DNA of 64,000 nucleotides from Arcobacter sp. LA11 (lineage in GTDB: Bacteria; Campylobacterota; Campylobacteria; Campylobacterales; Arcobacteraceae), in NCBI RefSeq assembly GCF_001895145.1, contig NZ_BDIR01000001.1:310001-374000 (forward strand), in the 5' to 3' direction. Each line of letters begins with the position of its first letter. The first letter of the stretch is position 1. Shown piece by piece: positions 53,201 through 62,290 of the stretch. Made by a program: the position numbers and the translations under genes. The notes below the pieces were generated by a model. That model did no database searches. It saw only the letters and a program-made list of their open reading frames with translations, and was not told the DNA's origin.

Positions 53201-55520
53201 ACCATTTGGTGAAAAAACAGATGATTCTTGGACACAAGAAGTAGCAAATAATACTATTACTAATATATCTTTTAAAGGTTATGAAAGTGGTGAATTTAAT
53301 TTATTAAATGTAGATGGTTATTTATATGATCCAAAAATTGCAAAAACTTTTACAAATCAGCCATTTAGTTCTTTAGATGAGAAAACAAAAGACTTTTTCT
53401 TTTATAGTAATCCTACAAGATATGTAGATAAAGAACTTGATAGTTGGTTTAAAAATATAACTGATATTTTTAATATTGAAAATATTATTAGTGTTAGCTC
53501 TAATACTTTACTAAATACTGAAGTTAGTAGAGATATTCATTCTATTTTATCTCAAGAAAATGTATATATTGGATATGAAAAACCAACAGATACAAATAAA
53601 ATTTGGTACGAACCAAATAGTTCAGGTGGACTAGATATAAAAGTTTCAGATGGTGGAAATAGTTGGAACAGTGTAGGAACTACTGGTAGTCTAAACTCAG
53701 CTGGTGAAATAACAGTTGATAGTTTAGTACTGTTAAATAAAATGCCTTGTTTTTATCAAGATCATGGATTTATTGAAACGGGGAGTAAGAAACTTGCATA
53801 CACTTGTTCAACTTCTCAAACTTGGGAGTTAGGCGGAGATTTCGATGGGACTTATACGGTACAAGATTTAGGAATAATTTATATAAATGCTTTAGAAAAT
53901 AGTACAATTAAAGTAACAGCACCTTCTGGTGAATTTTCTGGAATAAAAGAATTTAAGAAAGTGGCTGGTTATTGGATTGATGAGGATAGAAAGTTTATTA
54001 TCTCTGACGATGTAAATAAAATGTCTAATATTTCTATGAATGAAGGTGCTAAAGCTTTTATAAAAAAAGATAATTCTTCTATTTATTCATTAGCAAGACT
54101 TTATGTTCCTTCTATATCGACAAAATGGGTTTATCTTACTTCTGGTTATAATCTTGTAGCAACACAATTTGATTTAATTAATAGTTCTATTGGAGGTTAT
54201 GTTTATGATTCAAAGAACAATAAATATTTTAAACAGACAAATAACGTATGGACTTCTACAGATGGATTAGTACAACTTAGTTCTCATAGCTCTGGAAGGA
54301 ATATTTTTACAAGTTTAAATGCTAATACAAAATACTATTTGTACACTAATGATTGTACGAGCTCTACTTGTTATGGTAGTTCAAGTAATAATTACTTTGC
54401 AGGTTCAAAAGAAGATAATATGTATGTTTTTGATTATGTAAGTGCAGGTAATAATAAAAACAATTTAGCTGATGCTACTCATCATTTAAATATAGAAGCA
54501 GTATACAATAGTGGAGATAATGGTGCTCTTGTTGGAAATGATATATATGTAAAAAGATTTGACACTTTAGGAAGAGTAGTTTATTATAAATCAACTGATG
54601 GATATTATTATACTAAAAATGGAGTATTGATTCCTAATGTATTAGCCCCTCGTTATGGCACTGTAGTAAGTTTACCTCCAGGTTATGATGCCTCAACGGT
54701 TATTTTTTCAGGGAACGATATTCTTCTTGCTAATAGAACAGAAGCTACAAATTGGATTACGGCTCCTGCTGATGCTGGAATAAAAATTGGCGGAGTGAAT
54801 TACGTTCATAAAGTTAGTTCGGGAAAAGACTTCTGGACAAATAATGGTTCTGGAGATGGACAAGCTAATGCTACGGAGATATTTACGCGAGGGTCAAGAA
54901 GTATGCTTCCTACGGTCACTCATTCTCTAACTGCAATCACAAAAGAAGTAGGAACAGAAGCTAATTATACTACTACGGGATTATCAGCAACTGTTGATTC
55001 ATCATTTAAACAATGGTTCTATGCTACTTCAGGTACAAGAACAAGTAACCTTTTAGATGCAGTACTAATTACTTCAAATCCATACAGAACATCAAACAGT
55101 TTAGCTAATACTGTAGGGTATGCTATGTGGGGAAGTAACCTAATGTACAAGAGTGGTATCGTATGGAAATATTCTTCAAATAATGCTAATTATAATCCTT
55201 GTGTAGCACCATATAATGATGGAACAAATTATAGTAACTTAACTTGTAAAGAAAACTATACTTATGATAGTGGATGGACACATCAAGATAGATATACATA
55301 TGCTTCAGATTCTGGGTCTGATGAAAGTGGAGCCAATGGTCTTAGCATATATTGGGCTAAGAAATATATTGGTTCTAGTTCTGGTGTATACAATGGTGGA
55401 TATATATATTCTGTAGGAAGCTTTATTAAAGATATTGCTTGTTGTGGTTCATGGGATAAACAGTATTATGTAAAACGGACTCAAGCAAGAACAAGATATA
55501 AAAACTTTAAAGACTATTAA
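50205..55520 (+). CDS. Giant secreted RHS/YD-repeat protein 1 with novel C-terminal tail
   Basis: From the ATG at 50205 (AAAGGAAAAC upstream; the GTG at 50172 has none) the product is 1771 aa. A signal peptide (about 1-26) is followed by YD repeats (about 70-545, such as YDSNDRLIKENKP and YDILDRLIEKE) and a helical insertion (about 547-752). Further YD repeats and a degenerate RHS core follow (LFGSVDIITNE near 982; GYLYDPKIAKTF near 1037 in place of the usual GRxYDPxxGRF). A tail of about 690 residues, rich in Ser, Asn, Gly and Tyr with about ten Cys, completes it; I do not recognise this tail. No SpvB or FG-GAP domain is present. It is probably a surface-exposed or released repeat protein and could carry a toxin or adhesin at its end. 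Confidence 0.8.
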   Translation: MKRIFFNGIIKLVFMSIFFCMALNASKYEIHSLKECNSKNIRQEILGIKPLCINNEEIIRKDLLDLYGGNNVLYKTRDNSFTSIKSYYESESNPELWEITDDSSLVITYDKNNKYKIVKVKDSTTTINIPYINSEIDFSYEKISDNVRISQIIVNENIYGIDYDQNGIAKINLLSNAKNLGDYITYSYVFNDKGEVLRETISGFNIESRIKKYEYSIEGNNKVIKTVNPFGDIEIKKFNTNGRIVSLTDYNKLITTWEYDSNDRLIKENKPNNTVTSYEYSTSNLVDNSTLKVIKTSIGKPTVTKYYDSSNRKIKIEKQGFNRRIIVEDIVYDSVGRIDKYSIPYFKGEAVYFIDFTYDNDNRVTSIDKPGLNNTRLVTTYQYLNNNITIKYPDGKEEVVDSNKINSNETVTYDLLGNIVKIVDEKGNVLNFKYDILDRLIEKEIIPSNNEENKQVTNFVYDRADMGIGKLAYIKSKEYKKEYYYDELSRVKTNKTFIGNKSFITQYTYILDDKIETVIKPDGFKIINEYNDSGFLTAVKSPKLITVELDFENLKELIMSNLNDEYEINSKYYDLKAQIEYYSLKKPIYENLAIQYSSINVEIATQLNEVVLLLSETITLLQNNLVTYKSIADNLRNIRTNHLLPKLSEQNNEDNFKWLSEIFEGESNNYVALSTKYIDKASSLLEGVISDPDILNSSLNIDSDLITYYTNQSKEVNIIADDFSTLALTYSQRYEELKLGEGIFSNSTYLGMFDNTDYKYFYKIIDMDSLGRITNEVFGNGLVSKKEYDASSGNLIRITTGFNGNSDIKDIRYTYDVYNNLITQYDVKNNLTKNYVYDLSNKLISASSIGEGFYSNIAYIYIDPTTSSYQYDENTNTFTNSHENITLDLDNPNLISKNLNESVILYSNDSKTYKKTITENNLNNIIYKVETGFKYELLNDGTKYKNLIYANDKLIAIHIEEDMDDYIIPNNYYLHQDLFGSVDIITNELAVVEDKLNYRPFGEKTDDSWTQEVANNTITNISFKGYESGEFNLLNVDGYLYDPKIAKTFTNQPFSSLDEKTKDFFFYSNPTRYVDKELDSWFKNITDIFNIENIISVSSNTLLNTEVSRDIHSILSQENVYIGYEKPTDTNKIWYEPNSSGGLDIKVSDGGNSWNSVGTTGSLNSAGEITVDSLVLLNKMPCFYQDHGFIETGSKKLAYTCSTSQTWELGGDFDGTYTVQDLGIIYINALENSTIKVTAPSGEFSGIKEFKKVAGYWIDEDRKFIISDDVNKMSNISMNEGAKAFIKKDNSSIYSLARLYVPSISTKWVYLTSGYNLVATQFDLINSSIGGYVYDSKNNKYFKQTNNVWTSTDGLVQLSSHSSGRNIFTSLNANTKYYLYTNDCTSSTCYGSSSNNYFAGSKEDNMYVFDYVSAGNNKNNLADATHHLNIEAVYNSGDNGALVGNDIYVKRFDTLGRVVYYKSTDGYYYTKNGVLIPNVLAPRYGTVVSLPPGYDASTVIFSGNDILLANRTEATNWITAPADAGIKIGGVNYVHKVSSGKDFWTNNGSGDGQANATEIFTRGSRSMLPTVTHSLTAITKEVGTEANYTTTGLSATVDSSFKQWFYATSGTRTSNLLDAVLITSNPYRTSNSLANTVGYAMWGSNLMYKSGIVWKYSSNNANYNPCVAPYNDGTNYSNLTCKENYTYDSGWTHQDRYTYASDSGSDESGANGLSIYWAKKYIGSSSGVYNGGYIYSVGSFIKDIACCGSWDKQYYVKRTQARTRYKNFKDY

Positions 55521-55568
55521 AAAAAGAAGAAGATTAAATTTATGATAAGTCTAAATTAAGGGTTTAAA

Positions 55569-55937
55569 ATGAAAAAAACTATTTATCAAATCATAATTGT
55601 TATATTAATTACATCTCTAGGATATATTTTATATCAACTAAATACAGAATCGGAAACTTCGGTTTCCGAAATTAAAAAAGAAAAGAAAATAGAAAAAAGT
55701 ATTTTAGATATAAGAGAAAAAAAGAAGAATATTATTACTAATTATAAATCAAAAGAGATAGATGTTAAAAATTTAGATGATAAATTATTTTTATTGAATA
55801 CAAAACTAGAAGAAACAAATAATATGTTAGAAAAAGAGAATATTATAAAAAACAGTAAATCTATAAAAGAAAAAGAAATTGAAGAACTCAAAAAAGAAAT
55901 CCAAAAAGTTCGAGAGAATATAGAGGATAAAAAATGA
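55569..55937 (+). CDS. Small membrane-anchored coiled-coil protein, RHS module 2
   Basis: The 122-aa protein has a membrane helix (about 4-24, IYQIIIVILITSLGYILYQL) and then a continuous Lys/Glu-rich coiled coil (about 40-120, with LDDKLFLLNTKLEETNNML). Its plan, and some wording such as the L-x-x-x-L-x-x-x-x-x-x-ML stretch and the closing E-x-x-K-x-EI-x-x-V, parallel the 218-aa protein of module 1. Its stop overlaps the start of the second RHS gene (ATGA), so the two are translationally coupled. A role as anchor, chaperone or export partner of the RHS protein is inference. Confidence 0.7.
   Translation: MKKTIYQIIIVILITSLGYILYQLNTESETSVSEIKKEKKIEKSILDIREKKKNIITNYKSKEIDVKNLDDKLFLLNTKLEETNNMLEKENIIKNSKSIKEKEIEELKKEIQKVRENIEDKK
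55650..55669 (+). repeat. cUUCGg tetraloop hairpin inside a coding sequence
   Basis: TCGGAAAC (55650-55657) and GTTTCCGA (55662-55669) pair perfectly around TTCG. The result is an 8-bp stem with an extra-stable C(UUCG)G loop. It lies in the coding region just after the membrane-helix codons of the module-2 coiled-coil gene. Confidence 0.8.
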
Positions 55938-58900
55938 GACTATTAAAAATATTAATAATAGTTTGTCTTTTTTTTAAAGTATTATTTGCTTCATCAATTG
56001 TTGGAACAACAAAAGGTAAAATTAGTGTAAATCAAGGAAATATGAATTTTGTTCTTCCTTTGACTTTACCAAATGGGGTAAAAAATCTTAGTCCAAATCT
56101 TTCTATAAAATATAACTCTTCATCTAATAATGTTGGGAAATTGGGTCTAGGTTTTAAGTTATCGGGATTTTCTTCTATATCAGTATGTAATGAATATACG
56201 AAAAAAGATATTGCTAATCTTTCGAGAGATTTTAATTATTGTTTAAATGGACAGAAATTAATTACTGTAAATCCTTCAGATACTTATGGAGGGAATAATG
56301 TTGAATATAAAACTGAGATAAATAACTATACTAAAATAATATCTTATTCTCAAGACTCAAAAACTACTAACTGGAAACTATTTACTAAAAATGGATTAGT
56401 CTACGAGTATGGATTATCAGTTAACTCTACTAAAAAAGATAAGAATGGTGATATAAAACTTTTTAAAAGAAATAAAATAATAGATATCTTAGGAAATGAA
56501 ATAAATTATATATATGATGCTTCTGGATATATTGAAAGTATAACTTACTCGAATAATAAAATTGATTTTTTATATGAAGATAATGATGTAAGTATTTCTA
56601 AATACTATAAAGGTATAGAAACAATATATGATAAAAGATTAAAGTCAATATCTATAAAAATAGATAATGAAGAGATTTCTTCTTATAATCTTTTTTATAA
56701 AATAAATACTTTTAATAATAAATTAATAAAAATAGAAAATTGTCTAAGTGGAGAATGTTTAAAACCATTAGAATTTACTTGGGAAGAAAAAAATGAAAAT
56801 GAAACATCATATTTTGATGAAAAAAGCTTTACAACAACAAAGAATTTTGGAACAAAAAATGATACATATGAAGCAATCTCAGGGGATTTTAACGCAGATG
56901 GATTAACAGATATTGTAAGATATACAAATAATCAAATATATACGTTATTTGCAAAAGAAGATAGTACTTATACTCAAAAACTTTTTACTACAACAAAAAA
57001 TTATGGGATTAAAAATGATACATATTCAATTTTAAATATAGATCATAATGGAGATGGCTTAACAGATATTATTAGATACACAAATAATAAAATATATACA
57101 TTATTATCAAATGGAGATGGAACATATACGGAAAAAAATGTTTTTACTACAACAAAAAATTTTTCAGAGGTTTTTACTTCTTATTATTCAACAAGTGGTG
57201 ATTATAATGGAGATGGATTAATAGATATAATAAGATATACAAACAATGAAATATATACTTTTTTATCAAATGGTGATGGAACATACCAAGAGATTTTATC
57301 TTCTTCTCCTAAAGATTTTGGAGTAAAAAATGATACTTATTTTTTGTCAATTGGCGATTATGATGGTAATGGATTAAGTGATATTATTAGATATACAAAT
57401 AATGAGATTTATTTATTATTATCAAAAGGTAATGGAAAGTTTACTCAGAAAAAATATACTACATCTACGAACTTTGGAATTAAAAATGATACTTATGAAT
57501 CTCTTATAGGAGATTTTAATTCAGATGGTTTAACTGACCTTATCCGATATACAAATAAAAAAACTTATATACTTTTTTCAAAAGGTGATGGAACCTTTGT
57601 TGAAATACTTTTTACTTCTTCAAAAGATTTTGGAACAAAAGATGATACGTATAAATCACTTATAGGTGATTATAATGGAGATGGATTAGACGATATCATT
57701 CGATATAAAAATAAAGAAGTATATATATTCTTTTCAAAAGGTGATGGAACATTTAATGAAAAAAACTATACGACAGAAACTAATTTTGGACTAAAAAATG
57801 ATACATATGGATCTTTTTTTGGAGAGTTTACTGGTGATGGAATTGATGATTATATAAGATATAATACAAATAAAATATATACTATAAAAGGACTTGATAA
57901 GCGAAATATAATTACAAATATATCAAATAGTACAGACCAAAATACTTCAATAGTATATTCTGATTTAAATGATAGTGATATTTACACTCCAGATACTAAC
58001 TCTTTATACCCAAATATAGATATAAAAGGGTCATCTAAAAAAATTGTAAAGTCTATAAGTATGATAGATGGAATAAGTGGCTTTAACACTTTCTCATATA
58101 AATATGAAGGTTTAAAATCAAATACTGAATACGGCGTACTTGGTTTTAGAAAAATAACTAGAATAAACGATACAAATGCAGATACTTCAGTATCTTTATA
58201 TAATCAAAGTTTCCCTTTTATAGCTAGTAAAAATAAAGAAGAAAAATACGTAAATGGTATAAAAATACTAGAAGAAGAAAATACTTATGAAATAAAAACT
58301 TTTCAAAATATAAATGAAAAGATAAAAACTTTATATTTGAAAAATAAGTATATTACAAAATATGATATAAATGGTGATTTTTTATTAAAAGTAAAAGAGT
58401 CACAATCTACACCAGATATGTACGGAAATGTAAGTAGTACTAAAACAAATACCTATGATAGTTTAGATGAAACAAATTTATTTTCAAAAGAGATAATAAA
58501 AACCTTTAAAACAGCAAATGAAAATAACTGGATAGTAAATTTAGTCTCAAACATAAAAACAATATATAAAAAGCCTAATGGATTAGAGAATACTAAAGAA
58601 AATGAAACATCATATACTTATAATAGTAAAGGTTTTCTTCTTTCTGAAAAAATTATAGATGAAGATGAAAATAGAGAATTATTAAAAGAGTATGTTTACA
58701 ATAGCTCTGGGAATATAATAAAACAATCAATAAGTGGAACAGATGTAGAAAAAAGAAGTGAACATTATACTTACGATAGTTTAGGTAAAAATATTATCAA
58801 AGTTGTAAATGCTTTAAATCATATTCAAACAAATATATACGATAAACAAGATAACCTTATAAAAGTAATTAGTATAAATGGCTTAGAAACTACTTGGCAA

Positions 58901-61900
58901 TATGATACTTTAAATAGAAAGATAAAAGAAAATAGATCAGATAATACGAATACAACTTGGACATATAGTTGGGATGATTCTTTTGAAGATAGTTTATATA
59001 AAATATCAGTAAAAACTACAGGTGCTCCTGAAGTTACAACTTTCTTTGATGCAAAAAATAGAAAAATAAGAGTACAAAGGTCGGGCTTTAAAGGTGATGT
59101 TATCTTTGAAGATACATATTATGATACATTAGGTCGAGTAAGTAAAAAAAGTACTCCTCATTATGCATATGAACTTCCTAATTTTACCTATAATATTTAT
59201 GATGCATTAAATAGAGTAACAAATATAAAGACACAAGGACCAAATGGAGAAAATATTGAAAAAAAGTTTATATATGATAAGTTTTTAACAAAAGAGATAG
59301 ATGCTAAAGGAAATACTAAACAGATTATTTCAAATATTGTTGGACAAACAATAAAAATTATAGAGGAGGAAAATGCAACTATAGAGTATCAATATGATGC
59401 TTTAGGAAATTTAATTTCAACAAAAGATAGTAAAAATAATACAATTGAAATAAGATATGATAATCAAGGAAATAAAATTTATATAAATGATCCAGATATG
59501 GGTGAATGGATATATAAATATAATATGTTTGGAGAACTTATCTCCCAAACTGATGCAAAAGCTCAGACTACATTTTTAAAGTATGATTTTTTAGGAAGAC
59601 TTATAAAAAGAGTTGAGAAAGAAGGCGAATCTTTATTTTTTTATGACATTAGTTTAAATGGGATAGGAAAAGTTTCTATTGAAAAAAATAAGGATTATAA
59701 AAAAGAGTATTTTTATGATGAGTTAGGAAGAAAAAAAGAAATAAAAGAATATATAAATAAAAAAGTATTTTCTACAAATTATGCATATAGTGAAGATGGA
59801 AAACTAAAAACTACAATTCATCCAAATGGTTTCATAGTAACAAATGAATACAACAAACAAGGATATTTAAGTGCAGTAAAATCTCCAATAAACAATGATA
59901 TAAATCTATCTTATGAAAAATTAAAAGATGATATACAAAACAATTTAGATAAAAAAACAAATGCTTTTAATTCTTTAATAAATTTAAATACACAAATTGA
60001 AAAATATAGAGTAAAAGCTTTAGAGTATTATAATTTAGCAAAAAAATATGAAAATATTGATACACAAATAGAAGAACAACTTTTAAAAACAGCTAGTCTC
60101 TTAATTCAAACAGCAATTGAATTAAAAAATGATGCCCAAGTATATGAAGAAGATTATAAGTACTTTTCTAAAAGGTTGGATTATCATTTAATAAAACTTG
60201 TAAACTTTAATGATGAACAATTATACCAGTGGCTAATGGAAACTTTCTCTGCAAAATCAACAGAACAAATAACTCAAGCTTTAGCAAAACTAGATGAAGC
60301 AACAAATTCACTAAATAGTATAAATACTCAAGAGGAGTTATCTATTTATAAAGAAATAGTTTCATATTATATTCAAGAGAGTAAAACAATAATAAATGAA
60401 GCAAAATCAAATATAGAAATAGCAAGAAATTATAAAGAAAAATATAAAAATTTAAGAGATGGGGTCGATAAAGCATATCAAGGGATATTTGATAATACAG
60501 AACATAAATATTATTATAAAATTTTAGCAGCAGATGAATTTGGAAGAATTACAAAAGCTTTTCATGGAAATGGTTTAGAAACAACAAAAGAGTACAATAG
60601 AATAAATGGACAACTTCAAAGAATAAAAACAGGCTATGATGGTAACGATGACATAAGAGATATAAAATATACTTTTGATGTGCTAAATAATGTAGTTTCT
60701 AAAAATGATTTAAAACAAGATATATTTCAGAATTTTACTTTTGATAATTTAAATAGAGTGACATCTTCTTCAATTCAAAGTGATAATTTAAATGAAACTG
60801 TAAATTATACTTATAATTCTGTTGGAAATATAATGAGTAAATCAGATTTAGGTAATTATATCTACCAAAAAGCACATCAAGTGAAAAGTGCTGGAGGAAT
60901 AGTATATAACTATGATGAAAATGGTAATGTTATAGAGAAAATCAAAGATAATAAAACTATAGCATTAACCTATGACTCATATAATAAACCAATAAAAATC
61001 AAAGATGATACAAATACAACAGAATTTTTCTATGCTCCAAATAGAGCTAGGTATAAAAAAATACTAAACTATGATACTACATTCTATGTAGGAAAACACT
61101 ATGAAGAAGAAAATATAGCTCAAACAAAATTAGAAAAAAACTATATCTATGTAGGAGATGAGCTTGTTGCAGTACATATAGAAGAAGATGATGGAACTAT
61201 AACTTTACCCCAAAATAGATATATACATAAAGATGCATTGGGTTCAGTAGATACTATTACAAATGAATCGGGAATAGTAATTCAAAGGTTAGCTTATGAT
61301 GCCTTTGGAAAACGTATAGTTCAGGGATGGATTAATGATATAGATAAAAACAAACCCTTAGTAAAAAGAGGATATACTGGGCATGAACATATAGATGAAT
61401 TTGAGCTTATTCATATGAATGGAAGAGTTTATGATCCTACCTTAGGCAGGTTTTTAAGTGCCGATCCAAACATACCACATCCCTTTATTAGTCAGAGTTT
61501 TAATCGATATTCATATGTAAGAAATAATCCGTTAAAATATATAGACCCAAGTGGTTATGAAGATGAAGGTGGTCTTGGCGCAGGTGCACAGGCTGATAGC
61601 CAAGCATCAGAAAATGATTCTAATCGTGGTGGAGGTTCTAATTCTAGTTCTAATTCTAATAATAATAATAATAATGATGATGATGATACTACAACAAGTT
61701 CAACAACAGAAGTCACAAAAGAAGGAGTTGTTGCACATGTTTCTATATCGGCAACTTTTACTACCAGAGATCAATCTGTTTCGGATGTTGAAAGTCCATC
61801 TGGAATGGAAACAAATGTATTTGGTAATTCTTTTAATTCAAATGGATACAGTTCTTCAGGAGATTCTGCTACAAAAGAAGCTTCTTCGAAGAAAGGTGAA

Positions 61901-62269
61901 GTTAATACATATGTAGGACTTCAAGGAGGTCTTCACGTAGCGGTTATAGGAATAAATTTGAGTTTTAGCCGTAACCTTCAAACGGATAAGTTTTCCTTTA
62001 ATTTAACGGTGAGAGTTGGACCAGGACTTTATGCAGGATTTGGAGGGGTAGCTGCTGCAAATGCAAAAGTTACGGAGGGATTGGCAAAAGATAAATCTAA
62101 ATTATCAACTTCTATTGGTATCGGTGCTGATATAGGTATTGTTGCAGCTCCTGGTTTTTCAATAGGATATGAACCTGCAACTGGAAAAGTTGGAGCAGTA
62201 GCAGCGAGAGGTTCTTATGGTTTTGGTGCTGCATTCGGATTTGATTTTGGTTTTGGATATGAGTTTTAA
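55934..62269 (+). CDS. Giant SpvB-FG-GAP-RHS protein 2, polymorphic-toxin candidate
   Basis: The 2111-aa protein has a signal peptide (about 1-21), then an SpvB-like N-terminal domain (about 22-290, with LPLTLPNG, LSPNLSIKYNS and LGLGFKLSG). Seven FG-GAP/VCBS repeats of about 52 residues (about 298-653) carry calcium-type loops such as GDFNADGLTD and GDYNGDGLDD. YD repeats run to about 1318. A helical insertion (about 1319-1519), more YD repeats and a canonical RHS core follow (HKDALGSVDTITNE, GRVYDPTLGRFLSADP near 1837, NNPLKYIDPSGY near 1868). A Ser/Asn/Asp linker joins a Gly/Ala-rich C-terminal domain (about 1930-2111) that I do not recognise. This is the layout of TcB/WapA-like polymorphic toxins. 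It overlaps its coiled-coil partner by 4 bases. Confidence 0.87.
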   Translation: MRLLKILIIVCLFFKVLFASSIVGTTKGKISVNQGNMNFVLPLTLPNGVKNLSPNLSIKYNSSSNNVGKLGLGFKLSGFSSISVCNEYTKKDIANLSRDFNYCLNGQKLITVNPSDTYGGNNVEYKTEINNYTKIISYSQDSKTTNWKLFTKNGLVYEYGLSVNSTKKDKNGDIKLFKRNKIIDILGNEINYIYDASGYIESITYSNNKIDFLYEDNDVSISKYYKGIETIYDKRLKSISIKIDNEEISSYNLFYKINTFNNKLIKIENCLSGECLKPLEFTWEEKNENETSYFDEKSFTTTKNFGTKNDTYEAISGDFNADGLTDIVRYTNNQIYTLFAKEDSTYTQKLFTTTKNYGIKNDTYSILNIDHNGDGLTDIIRYTNNKIYTLLSNGDGTYTEKNVFTTTKNFSEVFTSYYSTSGDYNGDGLIDIIRYTNNEIYTFLSNGDGTYQEILSSSPKDFGVKNDTYFLSIGDYDGNGLSDIIRYTNNEIYLLLSKGNGKFTQKKYTTSTNFGIKNDTYESLIGDFNSDGLTDLIRYTNKKTYILFSKGDGTFVEILFTSSKDFGTKDDTYKSLIGDYNGDGLDDIIRYKNKEVYIFFSKGDGTFNEKNYTTETNFGLKNDTYGSFFGEFTGDGIDDYIRYNTNKIYTIKGLDKRNIITNISNSTDQNTSIVYSDLNDSDIYTPDTNSLYPNIDIKGSSKKIVKSISMIDGISGFNTFSYKYEGLKSNTEYGVLGFRKITRINDTNADTSVSLYNQSFPFIASKNKEEKYVNGIKILEEENTYEIKTFQNINEKIKTLYLKNKYITKYDINGDFLLKVKESQSTPDMYGNVSSTKTNTYDSLDETNLFSKEIIKTFKTANENNWIVNLVSNIKTIYKKPNGLENTKENETSYTYNSKGFLLSEKIIDEDENRELLKEYVYNSSGNIIKQSISGTDVEKRSEHYTYDSLGKNIIKVVNALNHIQTNIYDKQDNLIKVISINGLETTWQYDTLNRKIKENRSDNTNTTWTYSWDDSFEDSLYKISVKTTGAPEVTTFFDAKNRKIRVQRSGFKGDVIFEDTYYDTLGRVSKKSTPHYAYELPNFTYNIYDALNRVTNIKTQGPNGENIEKKFIYDKFLTKEIDAKGNTKQIISNIVGQTIKIIEEENATIEYQYDALGNLISTKDSKNNTIEIRYDNQGNKIYINDPDMGEWIYKYNMFGELISQTDAKAQTTFLKYDFLGRLIKRVEKEGESLFFYDISLNGIGKVSIEKNKDYKKEYFYDELGRKKEIKEYINKKVFSTNYAYSEDGKLKTTIHPNGFIVTNEYNKQGYLSAVKSPINNDINLSYEKLKDDIQNNLDKKTNAFNSLINLNTQIEKYRVKALEYYNLAKKYENIDTQIEEQLLKTASLLIQTAIELKNDAQVYEEDYKYFSKRLDYHLIKLVNFNDEQLYQWLMETFSAKSTEQITQALAKLDEATNSLNSINTQEELSIYKEIVSYYIQESKTIINEAKSNIEIARNYKEKYKNLRDGVDKAYQGIFDNTEHKYYYKILAADEFGRITKAFHGNGLETTKEYNRINGQLQRIKTGYDGNDDIRDIKYTFDVLNNVVSKNDLKQDIFQNFTFDNLNRVTSSSIQSDNLNETVNYTYNSVGNIMSKSDLGNYIYQKAHQVKSAGGIVYNYDENGNVIEKIKDNKTIALTYDSYNKPIKIKDDTNTTEFFYAPNRARYKKILNYDTTFYVGKHYEEENIAQTKLEKNYIYVGDELVAVHIEEDDGTITLPQNRYIHKDALGSVDTITNESGIVIQRLAYDAFGKRIVQGWINDIDKNKPLVKRGYTGHEHIDEFELIHMNGRVYDPTLGRFLSADPNIPHPFISQSFNRYSYVRNNPLKYIDPSGYEDEGGLGAGAQADSQASENDSNRGGGSNSSSNSNNNNNNDDDDTTTSSTTEVTKEGVVAHVSISATFTTRDQSVSDVESPSGMETNVFGNSFNSNGYSSSGDSATKEASSKKGEVNTYVGLQGGLHVAVIGINLSFSRNLQTDKFSFNLTVRVGPGLYAGFGGVAAANAKVTEGLAKDKSKLSTSIGIGADIGIVAAPGFSIGYEPATGKVGAVAARGSYGFGAAFGFDFGFGYEF
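61658..61687 (+). repeat. In-frame (AAT)6(GAT)4 microsatellite
   Basis: Six AAT and four GAT codons encode a run of six Asn and four Asp in the linker between RHS core and C-terminal domain. Slippage would change linker length without shifting the frame. Confidence 0.9.
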
Positions 62270-62290
62270 AATAAGGCGAGGGTATATTAA

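Noticed and set aside
56827-57895. 156-base repeats as a possible mobile or CRISPR-like array
   Set aside because: They encode FG-GAP/VCBS protein repeats in one continuous frame.
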